Of a stretch of DNA of 64,000 nucleotides, positions 9,817 through 19,204 are shown in pieces (the stretch's first letter is position 1; the number at the start of each line of letters is the position of its first letter). Both the position numbers and the translations under genes were made by a program. The notes below the pieces were generated by a model that saw nothing but the letters and a program-made list of their open reading frames with translations, had not been told where the DNA came from and ran no database searches. This stretch comes from an uncultured Acidovorax sp. (GTDB lineage Bacteria; Pseudomonadota; Gammaproteobacteria; Burkholderiales; Burkholderiaceae_C), in contig CAJYKV010000001.1 of assembly GCA_913774955.1 (NCBI GenBank), positions 16,624 to 80,623 of the forward strand. The letters are read 5' to 3'.

Positions 9817-9836
9817 TCTTATATAAGACATAAGAC
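9817..9836. promoter_or_regulatory. Candidate GntR operator: 12-bp palindrome plus a repeated half-site
   Basis: Positions 9817–9828 read TCTTATATAAGA, a perfect palindrome. The half-site ATAAGAC occurs at 9823 and again at 9830, exactly 7 bases apart. The block lies between the divergent GntR gene and mdh, four bases upstream of the mdh −35 element. HutC/GntR proteins bind short AT-containing palindromes of this type. Binding is inferred. Confidence 0.65.
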
Positions 9837-9839
9837 AAA

Positions 9840-9869
9840 TTGACCCTCCCTGGATTTCGGCGGTAAACT
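9840..9869 (+). promoter_or_regulatory. Predicted sigma-70 promoter of mdh
   Basis: A −35 element TTGACC at 9840–9845 is followed by an 18-base spacer and a −10 element TAAACT at 9864–9869. This gives a 5' untranslated region of about 90 bases before the mdh ATG at 9967. Confidence 0.55.
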
Positions 9870-9966
9870 CGCGAGCTGTTCTGCAGGAGCCAGGCAGGCT
9901 GGATCGACTGGCGCTGGTGCCTCCTGCACCGACACCCGTTCCATCCCATCTTCTGGAGTTTTCCCC

Positions 9967-10953
9967 ATGAGCAAGAAGCCCGTCCGCGTCGCCGTCACCG
10001 GTGCAGCCGGTCAAATTGGTTACGCACTGCTGTTCCGCATCGCCTCCGGCGAAATGCTCGGCAAGGACCAGCCCGTCATCCTGCAACTGCTGGAGATCCC
10101 CGACGAGAAGGCCCAGAAGGCGCTCAAGGGCGTGATGATGGAACTCGAGGATTGCGCCTTCCCCCTGCTGGCCGGCATGGAAGCCCACAGCGACCCGATG
10201 ACCGCCTTCAAGGACACCGACTACGCCCTGCTGGTGGGTGCCCGTCCCCGCGGTCCCGGCATGGAGCGCGCCGACCTGCTGGCCGCCAACGCCCAGATCT
10301 TCACGGCCCAGGGCAAGGCCCTGAACGCCGTCGCCTCGCGCAACGTGAAGGTGCTCGTGGTGGGCAACCCCGCCAACACCAACGCCTACATCGCGATGAA
10401 GTCCGCGCCCGACCTGCCGGCCAAGAACTTCACCGCCATGCTGCGCCTCGACCACAACCGCGCCGCCAGCCAGATCGCCGCCAAGACCGGCAAGGCCGTG
10501 GGCAGCATCGAGAAGCTCACCGTGTGGGGCAACCACTCTCCCACGATGTACGCCGACTACCGCTTCGCCACCATCGGCGGCGAAAGCGTCAAGGACCTGA
10601 TCAACGACCAGGTCTGGAACGCCGACACCTTCCTGCCCACCGTGGGCAAGCGCGGCGCCGCCATCATCGAGGCCCGCGGTTCCTCCTCCGCCGCCTCGGC
10701 CGCCAACGCCGCCATCGACCACATGCGCGACTGGGCCCTGGGCTCCAACGGCAAGTGGGTCACCATGGGCGTCCCGTCCCAGGGCGAGTACGGCATCCCC
10801 GAAGGCATCGTGTTCGGCTACCCCGTCACCACGGAAAACGGCGAGTACAAGATCGTCGAAGGCCTGGAGATCGACGCGTTCAGCCAGGAGCGCATCAACA
10901 AGACGCTGGCCGAGCTGCAAGGCGAGCAGGACGGCGTGAAGCACCTGCTGTAA
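9967..10953 (+). CDS. mdh: Malate dehydrogenase (NAD-dependent)
   Basis: The 328-residue enzyme of the cytosolic-type MDH group common in betaproteobacteria interconverts malate and oxaloacetate. The NAD fold is at the N-terminus ([21 protein letters not shown]). The substrate and catalytic regions are [18 protein letters not shown] and [15 protein letters not shown], the latter with the catalytic His. It starts at an ATG preceded by CTGGAG. It is the first plus-strand gene of a run that includes a trans-aconitate methyltransferase, a CitE-like lyase and acnB. Confidence 0.97.
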   Translation: MSKKPVRVAVTGAAGQIGYALLFRIASGEMLGKDQPVILQLLEIPDEKAQKALKGVMMELEDCAFPLLAGMEAHSDPMTAFKDTDYALLVGARPRGPGMERADLLAANAQIFTAQGKALNAVASRNVKVLVVGNPANTNAYIAMKSAPDLPAKNFTAMLRLDHNRAASQIAAKTGKAVGSIEKLTVWGNHSPTMYADYRFATIGGESVKDLINDQVWNADTFLPTVGKRGAAIIEARGSSSAASAANAAIDHMRDWALGSNGKWVTMGVPSQGEYGIPEGIVFGYPVTTENGEYKIVEGLEIDAFSQERINKTLAELQGEQDGVKHLL

Positions 10954-10991
10954 GGCGGGCCTGCCCGACGGCTGCACCCGACCGCGACGCC

Positions 10992-11774
10992 ATGCAAGAC
11001 TGGAACCCTGCGCTCTACCGCCGCTTCGAGGACGAGCGCACCCGTCCTGCCCGTGAACTGCTCGCCCGGGTGCCGCTGGCCGGCGCCTCCCGCGTGGTGG
11101 ACCTGGGCTGCGGCCCTGGCAACTCCACCGAACTGCTGGTGGAGCGTTTCCCCGAAGCGCGCACCACCGGCATCGACACCTCCGCCGCCATGCTGCAGAG
11201 CGCCCGCGAGCGCCTGCCTGCGGCGGAATTCGTCCAGGCCGACATCGCCGCCTGGGCGCCGCAGGAGGGCGAGGCGCCCGACCTGCTCTATGCCAACGCC
11301 TCCCTGCAGTGGGTGGGCGGGCACGATACCCTGATTCCCCGGCTGTTCGCGTCGCTGGCTCCGGGCGGCGTGCTCGCCATCCAGATGCCCGACAACCGCG
11401 AGGAGCCCTCGCACCGCACCATGCGCGCGGTGGCGGCGCAGGCGCCCTGGCGCGACACCATCGGCGACGCGGCCGCGGTGCGCACGCGCATCCTGGGCAT
11501 CGCCGACTACTACGACCTGCTCGCGCCGGCCGCGCAGAGCGTGGACGTGTGGCACACCGTTTATCAGCATCCCATGGCCTCGGCCGCCGCCATCGTCGAA
11601 TGGGTGAGCGGCACGGGCCTCAAGCCGTTCGTCGATCCGCTGCCCGAGGCGCAGCGGGCCGGCTTCCTGGCCGAGTACGAGCGCGGCATCGACGCCGCCT
11701 ATCCCGTGCGGGCCGACGGGCGGCGCCTGCTCGCCTTCCCGCGCATGTTCATCGTCGCGCGGCGCGCCGCATGA
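10992..11774 (+). CDS. tam: Trans-aconitate 2-methyltransferase
   Basis: A SAM-dependent methyltransferase of 260 residues. It opens [20 protein letters not shown], very close to the start typical of Tam (WNPxxYxxFxxxRxRPxxxLL). Motif I is [20 protein letters not shown]. The following [20 protein letters not shown] is also characteristic. Tam methylates trans-aconitate, a spontaneous isomer of cis-aconitate that inhibits aconitase. Its position between mdh and acnB fits that role. It overlaps the next gene by four bases (ATGA), indicating translational coupling. Confidence 0.9.
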   Translation: MQDWNPALYRRFEDERTRPARELLARVPLAGASRVVDLGCGPGNSTELLVERFPEARTTGIDTSAAMLQSARERLPAAEFVQADIAAWAPQEGEAPDLLYANASLQWVGGHDTLIPRLFASLAPGGVLAIQMPDNREEPSHRTMRAVAAQAPWRDTIGDAAAVRTRILGIADYYDLLAPAAQSVDVWHTVYQHPMASAAAIVEWVSGTGLKPFVDPLPEAQRAGFLAEYERGIDAAYPVRADGRRLLAFPRMFIVARRAA

Positions 11775-12799
11775 CCTCCGCCATGGCTGCCGATTCCTCC
11801 GCACTCCATCCCGCCGCGGTGCTGCTGGGCGCCCAGGCTGCCGTTCCGCGGCTGCCGGTCTGCGACCACTACAGCGGCGTCGAAGTGCGCATGCGCAAGA
11901 GCCTGCAGCTGCAGGCCGAGATGGCGGCCGAGTTCGGCCGCTGCGTGTTCGACGTGACGCTCGACTGCGAGGACGGCGCCCCCGCCGGGCAGGAGCGCGC
12001 CCATGCCGAACTGGTCGCCGCGCTCGCCCGCGACGCGCAGCCCGGGGCCCGCGTGGCGGCCCGGGTGCACACCGTCGATCACCCCGCCTTCGCGCACGAC
12101 GTCGCCACCATCGCGGGAGAGGCCGGGCACCGGCTGTGCCACCTCATGGTGCCCAAGGTCGAATCCGTGGACGACGTGCTGCGCGCCGAGCGGGCCGTGA
12201 ACGCCGCGGGCGCCACCGCGCTGCCGCTGCACGTGCTCATCGAGTCGCCCGCCGCCGTGCACCGGGTCTTCGAGATCGCGGCCCATCCGCGCGTGGAGTC
12301 CATCAGCTTCGGCCTCATGGATTTCGTCTCCGCACACGGTGGGGCGATTCCTGCCAGCGCCATGGGCGTGCAGGGCCAGTTCGAGCATCCGCTCGTGGTG
12401 CGTGCCAAGCTGGAGATCGCGGCCGCCTGCCATGCCCATGGCAAGGTGCCCTCGCATTGCGTGGTGACCGAGTTCAGCGACGCCGCCGCACTGCGCGCCG
12501 CCGCGGGCCGCGCCGCGCGCGAGTTCGGCTACACGCGCATGTGGAGCATCCACCCGGCCCAGATCCGTCCCATCCTGGAGGCCTTCGCGCCCGCGCAGGA
12601 CGAGATCGCGCAGGCCGCCAGCCTGCTTTCCGCCGCCGAACATGCTGCATGGGCCCCCATCAGCGTGGACGGCGTTCTGCACGACCGGGCCAGCTACCGC
12701 TATTTCTGGCAGGTGCTGGAACGTGCGCACCAGACCGGCCGCGCGCTGCCCCCCGCAGCACGGGCCTGGTTCGAATCCGCCGGAGCGGGCGCTTCCTGA
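11771..12799 (+). CDS. HpcH/HpaI–CitE-like CoA ester lyase
   Basis: A TIM-barrel protein of 342 residues in the citrate lyase beta-subunit-like family. Key stretches are [20 protein letters not shown], the metal-binding segment [20 protein letters not shown], and [20 protein letters not shown]. The C-terminal part has [20 protein letters not shown]. CitE-like enzymes cleave or form CoA thioesters of hydroxy acids such as malyl-, citramalyl- or methylmalyl-CoA. There are no citrate lyase alpha or gamma subunits nearby, so it is a stand-alone enzyme. The first ATG at 11771 overlaps the tam stop. The substrate is not determinable here. Confidence 0.85.
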   Translation: MTSAMAADSSALHPAAVLLGAQAAVPRLPVCDHYSGVEVRMRKSLQLQAEMAAEFGRCVFDVTLDCEDGAPAGQERAHAELVAALARDAQPGARVAARVHTVDHPAFAHDVATIAGEAGHRLCHLMVPKVESVDDVLRAERAVNAAGATALPLHVLIESPAAVHRVFEIAAHPRVESISFGLMDFVSAHGGAIPASAMGVQGQFEHPLVVRAKLEIAAACHAHGKVPSHCVVTEFSDAAALRAAAGRAAREFGYTRMWSIHPAQIRPILEAFAPAQDEIAQAASLLSAAEHAAWAPISVDGVLHDRASYRYFWQVLERAHQTGRALPPAARAWFESAGAGAS

Positions 12800-12867
12800 C
12801 GACCGCCCCGCGCCTGCCGCCTTTTCCATTCCCCGTTCCCCCACGATCCTCCCTTGCTGGAGCCCTC

Positions 12868-13563
12868 ATGAAACAACTCATCGCTTCCGCCCTGATGGTG
12901 CTGACCCCCGCGCTGGTGATGGCGCAGGACGCGGCCCCGGCCAAGCCGGCCGCCAAGGCCGCCGCGAAGGCCGAGCCGGCCAAGAAGTCCGAAGCCCGCA
13001 AGCCCGCCGCCAAGAGCACGCAGGCCGCGAAGTCTTCCTCCTCCAAGGAAGCCAAGAAGGCCGCGCCCACGCAGGTCGCCAAGGCCCGTCCGCAGAGCAG
13101 CCGCGCACAGCTCAAGAGCGCCACCAACCAGGTGGCCTCCGGCCTGATCGCCGCCGAGGCCGCGCTCAGCCCCGCCGAACTGGACATCGCCCAGCGCGTG
13201 CACACCGGCCACATCCCCTGCGAACTGGGCGCCTCGGTCAACATCGAGGCCGATCCCAAGTCGCCCGGCTACTTCCAGGTGGCCGGCAAGGGCTTCCACT
13301 ACCGCATGTCGCCCGTGGCCACGAGCACGGGCGCGGTGCGCCTGGAAGACCAGAAGGAAGGCGCGGTCTGGATCCAGATCGCCAACAAGTCCATGCTGAT
13401 GAACCAGAAGCTGGGCCAGCGCCTGGCCGACGAATGCATGAGCCCCCAGCAGGTCGCCGTCACCGAATCCATCCGCAAGAATCCGCAGCCCAGCCTGCTG
13501 GACGCCCCCGCGCCGGCACCGGCCGCCGCTGCCGCCCCGGCGGCGGAGGCACCCGCCAAGTAA
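12868..13563 (+). CDS. Exported hypothetical protein with a Lys/Ala-rich linker
   Basis: Encodes a product of 231 residues. Residues 1–20 (MKQLIASALMVLTPALVMAQ) form a Sec signal peptide with cleavage likely after AMAQ-type residues. Residues about 21–90 are alanine/lysine/proline-rich, low-complexity and probably disordered, resembling histone H1-like tails. From about residue 95 a folded region follows (AELDIAQRVHTGHIPCELGA, then PGYFQVAGKGFHYRMSPVAT and MLMNQKLGQRLADECMSPQQ) with two Cys. The tail is again Ala/Pro-rich. I do not recognise a named domain with confidence. It lies in the same orientation between the CitE-like gene and acnB. Confidence 0.75.
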   Translation: MKQLIASALMVLTPALVMAQDAAPAKPAAKAAAKAEPAKKSEARKPAAKSTQAAKSSSSKEAKKAAPTQVAKARPQSSRAQLKSATNQVASGLIAAEAALSPAELDIAQRVHTGHIPCELGASVNIEADPKSPGYFQVAGKGFHYRMSPVATSTGAVRLEDQKEGAVWIQIANKSMLMNQKLGQRLADECMSPQQVAVTESIRKNPQPSLLDAPAPAPAAAAAPAAEAPAK

Positions 13564-13680
13564 GCGCCGCGGGCACGCCTCGCGGCGTGCGCAGCGATGG
13601 ATCGGGCGGGCGCGTAACGGGCGCCCGCCGGACGCAGCATTGCCCCAAGAAATCCAAGATTGAACCCACCGGAGAACATG

Positions 13681-16272
13681 ATGTTGAAAGCCTACCGTGA
13701 CCACGTGGCCGAGCGCGCCGCCCTGGGCATCCCGCCGCTGCCGCTCGATGCGAAGCAGGTCGCCGAGCTGATCGAGCTGATCAAGAACCCGCCCGCCGGC
13801 GAGGACGCCTTCCTGCTGGACCTGCTCACGCACCGCGTGCCCCCGGGCGTGGACGATGCCGCCAAGGTCAAGGCCAGCTTCCTGGCCGCCGTGGCGCACG
13901 GCGACGTGAAGGTCGGCCTGATCTCCAAGGCCAAGGCCACCGAGCTGCTCGGCACCATGGTGGGCGGCTACAACGTGCACCCGCTGATCGAACTGCTGGA
14001 CGACGCCGAAGTGGCGGGCGTGGCGGCCGAAGCGCTGAAGAAGACGCTGCTGATGTTCGACTTCTTCAACGACGTGGCCGAGAAGGCCAAGGCCGGCAAT
14101 GCCAAGGCCAAGGAAGTCATGCAGTCGTGGGCCGACGCCGAGTGGTTCACGAGCCGCCCGGAAGTCGAGAAGAAGATCACCGTCACCGTCTTCAAGGTGC
14201 CCGGCGAGACCAACACCGACGACCTGTCGCCCGCGCCCGACGCCTGGAGCCGCCCGGACATCCCGCTGCACTACCTCGCCATGCTGAAGAACACGCGCCC
14301 CGACGCGGCCTTCAAGCCCGAGGAAGACGGCAAGCGCGGCCCGATGCAGTTCATCGAGGACCTGAAGAAGAAGGGCCACATCGTGGCCTACGTGGGCGAC
14401 GTGGTGGGCACGGGCTCGTCGCGCAAGTCGGCCACCAACAGCGTGATCTGGGCCACGGGCGCGGACATCCCCTACGTGCCGAACAAGCGTTTCGGCGGCG
14501 TGACGCTGGGCGGCAAGATCGCACCCATCTTCTTCAACACGCAGGAAGATTCCGGCTCGCTGCCGATCGAAGTGGACGTCTCCAAGCTGGAGATGGGCGA
14601 TGTGATCGACGTGCTGCCCTATGAAGGCAAGCTGGTGCGCAACGGCGAGACCGTCGCCGAGTTCCAGCTCAAGAGCGACGTGCTGCTCGACGAAGTGCGC
14701 GCCGGCGGCCGCATCAACCTGATCATCGGCCGCTCGCTGACCACCAAGGCCCGCGAGTTCCTGGGCCTGCCCGCGTCCACCGCGTTCCGCCTGCCCCAGG
14801 CGCCCGCCGAATCCAAGGCCGGCTTCACGCTGGCGCAGAAGATGGTCGGCCGCGCCGTCGGCCTGCCGGAAGGCCAGGGCGTGCGCCCGGGCACCTACTG
14901 CGAGCCGAAGATGACCACCGTGGGCAGCCAGGACACCACCGGCCCCATGACCCGCGACGAGCTGAAGGACCTGGCCTGCCTGGGCTTCTCGGCCGACATG
15001 GTGATGCAGTCGTTCTGCCACACGGCGGCCTACCCGAAGCCCGTGGACGTGAAGACGCACCGCGAGCTGCCGGCCTTCATCAGCAACCGCGGCGGCGTGG
15101 CCCTGCGCCCCGGCGACGGCGTGATCCACAGCTGGCTGAACCGCCTGCTGCTGCCCGACACCGTCGGCACCGGCGGTGACTCGCACACCCGCTTCCCGAT
15201 CGGCATCTCGTTCCCCGCGGGCTCCGGCCTCGTCGCCTTCGGCGCCGCCACCGGCGTGATGCCGCTGGACATGCCCGAATCCGTGCTGGTGCGCTTCAAG
15301 GGCGAACTGCAGCCCGGCGTGACGCTGCGCGACCTCGTGCACGCCATTCCGCTGTACGCCATCAAGGCGGGCCTGCTGACCGTGGCCAAGGCCGGCAAGA
15401 AGAACATCTTCTCCGGCAAGATCCTGGAAATCGAAGGCCTGCCCGACCTGAAGGTGGAACAAGCCTTCGAACTGTCGGACGCTTCCGCCGAGCGCTCGGC
15501 CGCCGGCTGCACGATCAAGCTCAACCCCGAGCCGATCAAGGAATACCTCACCAGCAACGTCGTGCTGATGAAGAACATGATCGCCGAAGGCTATGCCGAC
15601 GCCCGCACGCTCAAGCGCCGCATCGAGAAGGTCGAAGCCTGGCTGGCCAACCCCGAGCTGCTCGAAGCCGACAAGGACGCCGAATACGCTGCCGTGATCG
15701 AGATCGACCTGGCCGACATCACCGAGCCCATCGTCTGCTGCCCGAACGATCCGGACGACGCCAAGTTCCTCTCGGAAGTGGCCGGCACCAAGATCGACGA
15801 AGCCTTCATCGGCTCGTGCATGACCAACATCGGCCACTTCCGCGCAGCCGCCAAGCTGCTGGGCGGCCAGCGCGACATCCCCGTCAAGCTGTGGGTCGCG
15901 CCGCCGACCAAGATGGACCAGAACGAGCTGATCAAGGAAGGCCACTACGCCGCCTTCGGTACGGCCGGTGCCCGCACCGAAATGCCGGGCTGCTCGCTGT
16001 GCATGGGCAACCAGGCGCAGGTGCGCGAAGGCGCGACGGTGATCTCCACCTCCACCCGCAACTTCCCGAACCGCCTGGGCAAGAACACCAACGTGTTCCT
16101 GGGCTCGGCCGAACTGGCCGCCATCGCCTCGCGCATCGGCAAGCTGCCCACCAAGGAGGAATACCTCAAGGAAATGGGCGTGATCGATGCCGACAAGGCC
16201 AGCGTCTATCGCTACATGAACTTCGACCAGATCGAGGAATACGCGGACGCCGCCAAGTCGGTGGCGGCCTGA
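13681..16272 (+). CDS. acnB: Aconitate hydratase B
   Basis: The protein has 863 residues, matching AcnB (E. coli 865). It isomerises citrate to isocitrate and, in many bacteria, also handles 2-methylisocitrate. The N-terminal HEAT-like domain comes first ([20 protein letters not shown]), then the swivel domain, then the catalytic core. Substrate loops include [20 protein letters not shown] followed by [13 protein letters not shown]. The [4Fe-4S] Cys ligands are in [20 protein letters not shown] and in [13 protein letters not shown]. Two adjacent ATGs at 13678 and 13681 follow GGAGAAC; the second has the better spacing. A strong terminator lies about 80 bases downstream. Confidence 0.97.
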   Translation: MLKAYRDHVAERAALGIPPLPLDAKQVAELIELIKNPPAGEDAFLLDLLTHRVPPGVDDAAKVKASFLAAVAHGDVKVGLISKAKATELLGTMVGGYNVHPLIELLDDAEVAGVAAEALKKTLLMFDFFNDVAEKAKAGNAKAKEVMQSWADAEWFTSRPEVEKKITVTVFKVPGETNTDDLSPAPDAWSRPDIPLHYLAMLKNTRPDAAFKPEEDGKRGPMQFIEDLKKKGHIVAYVGDVVGTGSSRKSATNSVIWATGADIPYVPNKRFGGVTLGGKIAPIFFNTQEDSGSLPIEVDVSKLEMGDVIDVLPYEGKLVRNGETVAEFQLKSDVLLDEVRAGGRINLIIGRSLTTKAREFLGLPASTAFRLPQAPAESKAGFTLAQKMVGRAVGLPEGQGVRPGTYCEPKMTTVGSQDTTGPMTRDELKDLACLGFSADMVMQSFCHTAAYPKPVDVKTHRELPAFISNRGGVALRPGDGVIHSWLNRLLLPDTVGTGGDSHTRFPIGISFPAGSGLVAFGAATGVMPLDMPESVLVRFKGELQPGVTLRDLVHAIPLYAIKAGLLTVAKAGKKNIFSGKILEIEGLPDLKVEQAFELSDASAERSAAGCTIKLNPEPIKEYLTSNVVLMKNMIAEGYADARTLKRRIEKVEAWLANPELLEADKDAEYAAVIEIDLADITEPIVCCPNDPDDAKFLSEVAGTKIDEAFIGSCMTNIGHFRAAAKLLGGQRDIPVKLWVAPPTKMDQNELIKEGHYAAFGTAGARTEMPGCSLCMGNQAQVREGATVISTSTRNFPNRLGKNTNVFLGSAELAAIASRIGKLPTKEEYLKEMGVIDADKASVYRYMNFDQIEEYADAAKSVAA

Positions 16273-16278
16273 CGCCGT

Positions 16279-16296
16279 GGGCCCCGCGAGGGGCCC
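16279..16296. other. GC-only hairpin after acnB, without a T tract
   Basis: The arms GGGCCCC and GGGGCCC are separated by GCGA just after the acnB stop. It could protect the 3' end of the message, but without a T tract it is not itself an intrinsic terminator. Confidence 0.4.
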
Positions 16297-16350
16297 GGGC
16301 GACGCGGCACCGCGCTGCGTAGGCAGTACGCGCGCGACGCGCAATGCAGG

Positions 16351-16385
16351 AGGCCCCGGGGAGCGATCCCCGGGGCCTTTTCTTT
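16351..16385 (+). terminator. Intrinsic terminator downstream of acnB
   Basis: A perfect 12-bp stem (AGGCCCCGGGGA and its complement around the loop GCGA) is followed directly by TTTTCTTT. Orientation and position fit the end of the mdh–acnB unit. Confidence 0.92.
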
Positions 16386-16496
16386 GGTGCGCCTTTCGCC
16401 GTTCCTTAGGCGGGGCTGAAAGGCGAGGGCGGCCACGGAACGTTTGCCGTCACGCCGGCGTCCCACCGCCCAGAACCACGACAACGCGGAACCACG

Positions 16497-17513
16497 ATGT
16501 TCAAGTCCTTCTTTCTCTCCCGCCGGTGGTGGGCCTGGTCGATCGCCGGCTCGGTCTTCATCCTGCTCGCGACCTGGTACCGCGTCGAGCTCGACGTGCA
16601 GATCAACGACTGGTTCGGCACGTTCTACGACCTGATCCAGACATCGCTGGGCCACCCCGGGAGCATCACCGCGGGGCAGTTCTGGGGGCAGCTCTCCACC
16701 TTCTCGCGCATCGCCATGGTCTACGTGACCACCGCGGTGGTGGTGGACTTCTTCTGCAAGCACTACATCTTCCGCTGGCGCCAGGCGATGAACGAGCACT
16801 ACATGGCCGCCTGGCCGCGTCTGCGACACATCGAAGGCGCGGCGCAGCGGGTGCAGGAAGACACGATGCGCTTCGCCACCACCATGGAGGGGCTGGGCCT
16901 CACGTTCCTGCGCAGCCTGATGACGCTCGGCGCCTTCGTGCCAGTGCTCTGGGTGCTGTCGGACAAGCTGACCGGGCTTCCGGTGATCGGCGCCGTGCCG
17001 CATTCGCTGGTCTGGGTGGCGCTCTTCTGGGCGCTCGGCGGCACGCTGCTGCTGGCCCTGGTGGGCGTGCGGCTGCCGGGGCTGGAGTTCCACAACCAGC
17101 GCGTGGAAGCCGCTTACCGCAAGGAGCTGGTGCTCGGCGAGGACGACCCCGCGCGCGCCGCGCCGCCCACCGCCGCCGCGCTGTTCGCCGACGTGCGCCG
17201 CAACTACTTCCGGCTGTTCTTCAACTACCTGTATTTCGACGTGGTGAAGTGGTCGTACCTGCAGGTGAGCGTGCTCGTGCCGCTGGTGGCCCTGGGCCCG
17301 ACGCTGATCGCCGGCGCCATCACGCTGGGCGTGATGCAGCAGATCTCCCGGGCGTTCGACCGGGTGCTGGAGTCCTTCCAGTTCCTGGTGCAGAACTGGA
17401 GCACGGTGGTCGAGCAGATCTCCATCCACAAGCGGCTGCGTGCGTTCGAGCGGCAGATGCTGGCGGAGGGGCCGGCGCTGCCCGAAGCAGTTCCGGCTGC
17501 GGCCGCCCGGTGA
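16497..17513 (+). CDS. SbmA/BacA-like inner-membrane transporter
   Basis: A membrane protein of 338 residues with about six to seven predicted helices. Helices are visible at WWAWSIAGSVFILLATWYRV, IAMVYVTTAVVVDFFCKHYI, SLMTLGAFVPVLWVLSDKL, and VSVLVPLVALGPTLIAGAI. Family-typical segments are VELDVQINDWFGTFYDLIQ near the N-terminus, FRWRQAMNEHYMAAW, and the C-terminal RVLESFQFLVQNWSTVVEQI then SIHKRLRAFERQM. SbmA/BacA proteins are proton-driven importers of proline-rich peptides and related antibiotics. This one is shorter than E. coli SbmA (406) and has no ATPase domain. Its substrate is unproven. Confidence 0.82.
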   Translation: MFKSFFLSRRWWAWSIAGSVFILLATWYRVELDVQINDWFGTFYDLIQTSLGHPGSITAGQFWGQLSTFSRIAMVYVTTAVVVDFFCKHYIFRWRQAMNEHYMAAWPRLRHIEGAAQRVQEDTMRFATTMEGLGLTFLRSLMTLGAFVPVLWVLSDKLTGLPVIGAVPHSLVWVALFWALGGTLLLALVGVRLPGLEFHNQRVEAAYRKELVLGEDDPARAAPPTAAALFADVRRNYFRLFFNYLYFDVVKWSYLQVSVLVPLVALGPTLIAGAITLGVMQQISRAFDRVLESFQFLVQNWSTVVEQISIHKRLRAFERQMLAEGPALPEAVPAAAAR

Positions 17514-17516
17514 CTT

Positions 17517-17550
<34 letters not shown>

Positions 17551-17582
17551 CGGCCACCGGGCCCGATGGCCGTTCCACCCCG

Positions 17583-18968
17583 TCAGGCCGTGGCGCTCTC
17601 CAGGATGCGCGCGATCATTGCGCCCTCCGCCGGCCCTTCCAGCGGAATGCGCACGCGCAGCGGGCTCCCGGCGGCCACGTGCAACGGCTCGCCCGTCGCA
17701 GCCGCCTGCATGCGCTCCAGGCGCACGGTGCGGTTGCCGGCGGGATGGATGACTTCCAGCCGGTCGCCCACAGCGAAGCGGTTCTTGGTCTCCACCTCGG
17801 CCCAGCCGTCGCCCCAGGCCACCACCTCGCCCACGAACAGGCTGCGCACGGGCTGCGAGCTGCCGCTCCCGTAGTTCTGCAGATCCTGCGCCGGCCGCCG
17901 CTGCAGGAAGCCGGCCGTGTAGCCCCGGTGGGCCAGGCCGTCCAGTTCGGTGAGCATCGACGGATCGAAATCCCGGCCCGCCACCGCGTCGTCGATGGCG
18001 CGGCGGTACACCTGGGCGGTGCGCGCCACGTAGTAGCGGCTCTTGGTGCGGCCCTCGATCTTGAGGGAATCCACGCCGATCGCCACAAGCCGGCGTACGT
18101 GCTCCACCGCGCGCAGGTCGCGGCTGTTGAGGATGTAGGTGCCGTGTTCGTCCTCCATCACCGGCAGCAGCTCGCCCGGGCGCTCCTTTTCCTCCAGCAG
18201 GTAGGTGCGGTCGGCCAGCGGATGGCGGGGCGCGCCGCCGCAGGCCGCGAAGGCGCCGTCCGCGCGCTCCTGGCCCGCCTGGGGATCGAAGCTGGGCACC
18301 ATGGGCAGCGGCCGGATTTCGCCGCTGTCGGTGGCATCCGTCCCGGGCGATGCCGCATAGCTCCAGCGGCAGGCGTTGGTGCACGTGCCCTGGTTGGCGT
18401 CGCGCCGGTTGAAGTAGCCCGAGAGCAGGCACCGGCCGGAATAGGCGATGCACAGCGCGCCGTGCACGAACACCTCCAGTTCGATGTCGGGGCACTGCTG
18501 GCGGATGCCCTCGATCTCGTCCAGGCTCAGTTCGCGCGAGAGGATGATGCGCGCCAGGCCCATGCGTTGCCAGAACTGCACGGCCATCGCGTTCACCGTG
18601 TTCGCCTGTACCGACAGGTGGATGGGCATGTCGGGCCAGCGTTCGCGCACCATCAGGATGAGGCCCGGGTCGGCCATGATGAGCGCATCGGGCTCCAGTG
18701 CGATGACGGGCTCGATGTCGCGCAGGTAGGTGCGGACCTTGTCGTCGTGCGGCAGCAGGTTGCTGGTCACGAAGAACCTGCGGCCGCGCTCATGCGCCTC
18801 GCGGATGCCCTGGCCGATCTGTTCGAGCCGGAACTCGTTGTTGCGCGCGCGCAGGGAATAGCGCGGCTGGCCCGCATAGACGGCGTCGGCGCCGAAATCG
18901 TAGGCGGTGCGCATCTTGTCGAGCGAGCCGGCGGGCAGCAGCAGTTCGGGGGCGGTGGGAGAGGGCAT
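17583..18968 (-). CDS. trhP: U32-family tRNA hydroxylation protein (TrhP/YegQ-like)
   Basis: A protein of 461 residues in peptidase family U32, close to E. coli TrhP (YegQ). The N-terminal barrel starts PELLLPAGSLDKMRTAYDFG and ADAVYAGQPRYSLRARNNEF. The family signature with conserved Cys is ELEVFVHGALCIAYSGRCLL, then NQGTCTNACRWSY. The C-terminal beta-barrel follows (VRSLFVGEVVAWGDGWAEVE). TrhP takes part in prephenate-dependent 5-hydroxylation of U34 in tRNA; the older label of collagenase-like peptidase is probably misleading. Heptamer arrays lie on both sides of the gene. Confidence 0.88.
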   Translation of the reverse strand: MPSPTAPELLLPAGSLDKMRTAYDFGADAVYAGQPRYSLRARNNEFRLEQIGQGIREAHERGRRFFVTSNLLPHDDKVRTYLRDIEPVIALEPDALIMADPGLILMVRERWPDMPIHLSVQANTVNAMAVQFWQRMGLARIILSRELSLDEIEGIRQQCPDIELEVFVHGALCIAYSGRCLLSGYFNRRDANQGTCTNACRWSYAASPGTDATDSGEIRPLPMVPSFDPQAGQERADGAFAACGGAPRHPLADRTYLLEEKERPGELLPVMEDEHGTYILNSRDLRAVEHVRRLVAIGVDSLKIEGRTKSRYYVARTAQVYRRAIDDAVAGRDFDPSMLTELDGLAHRGYTAGFLQRRPAQDLQNYGSGSSQPVRSLFVGEVVAWGDGWAEVETKNRFAVGDRLEVIHPAGNRTVRLERMQAAATGEPLHVAAGSPLRVRIPLEGPAEGAMIARILESATA

Positions 18969-19148
18969 GGGGCAGGTTCCTGATCACGCTGCCGCCCCGG
19001 CAGTGCGGCGATGGCGGTGGGGCGCGGTAGAAGGTGGGGCGTGGCGAGCCGGGCAGGAAGTGCGCGCGGCGAAGCGCGCGATTCTGCGGCGCATGGCGCC
19101 AGGCCACCTTGATCCAGGGCAAGCCGGTGGAGCAGTGAGAAAACCTGA

Positions 19149-19190
19149 AAGGACCAAGGACCAAGGACCAAGGACCAAGGACCAAGGACC
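19149..19190. repeat. Heptamer tandem repeat (AAGGACC, six copies)
   Basis: Six perfect head-to-tail copies of AAGGACC (GGTCCTT on the minus strand) lie between the stop of the LysR gene and the start of the U32 gene. The unit length matches the array at 17517 but the sequence differs. Confidence 0.95.
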
Positions 19191-19204
19191 AGGGGGTCGC
19201 AGGT

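Noticed and set aside
12700..16344. A 1,214-codon open frame on the minus strand opposite acnB and neighbours
   Set aside because: It is antisense to acnB and the upstream genes, which have full family motifs. High GC with third-position bias opens long antisense frames; its His/Gly/Val-rich product matches no family.
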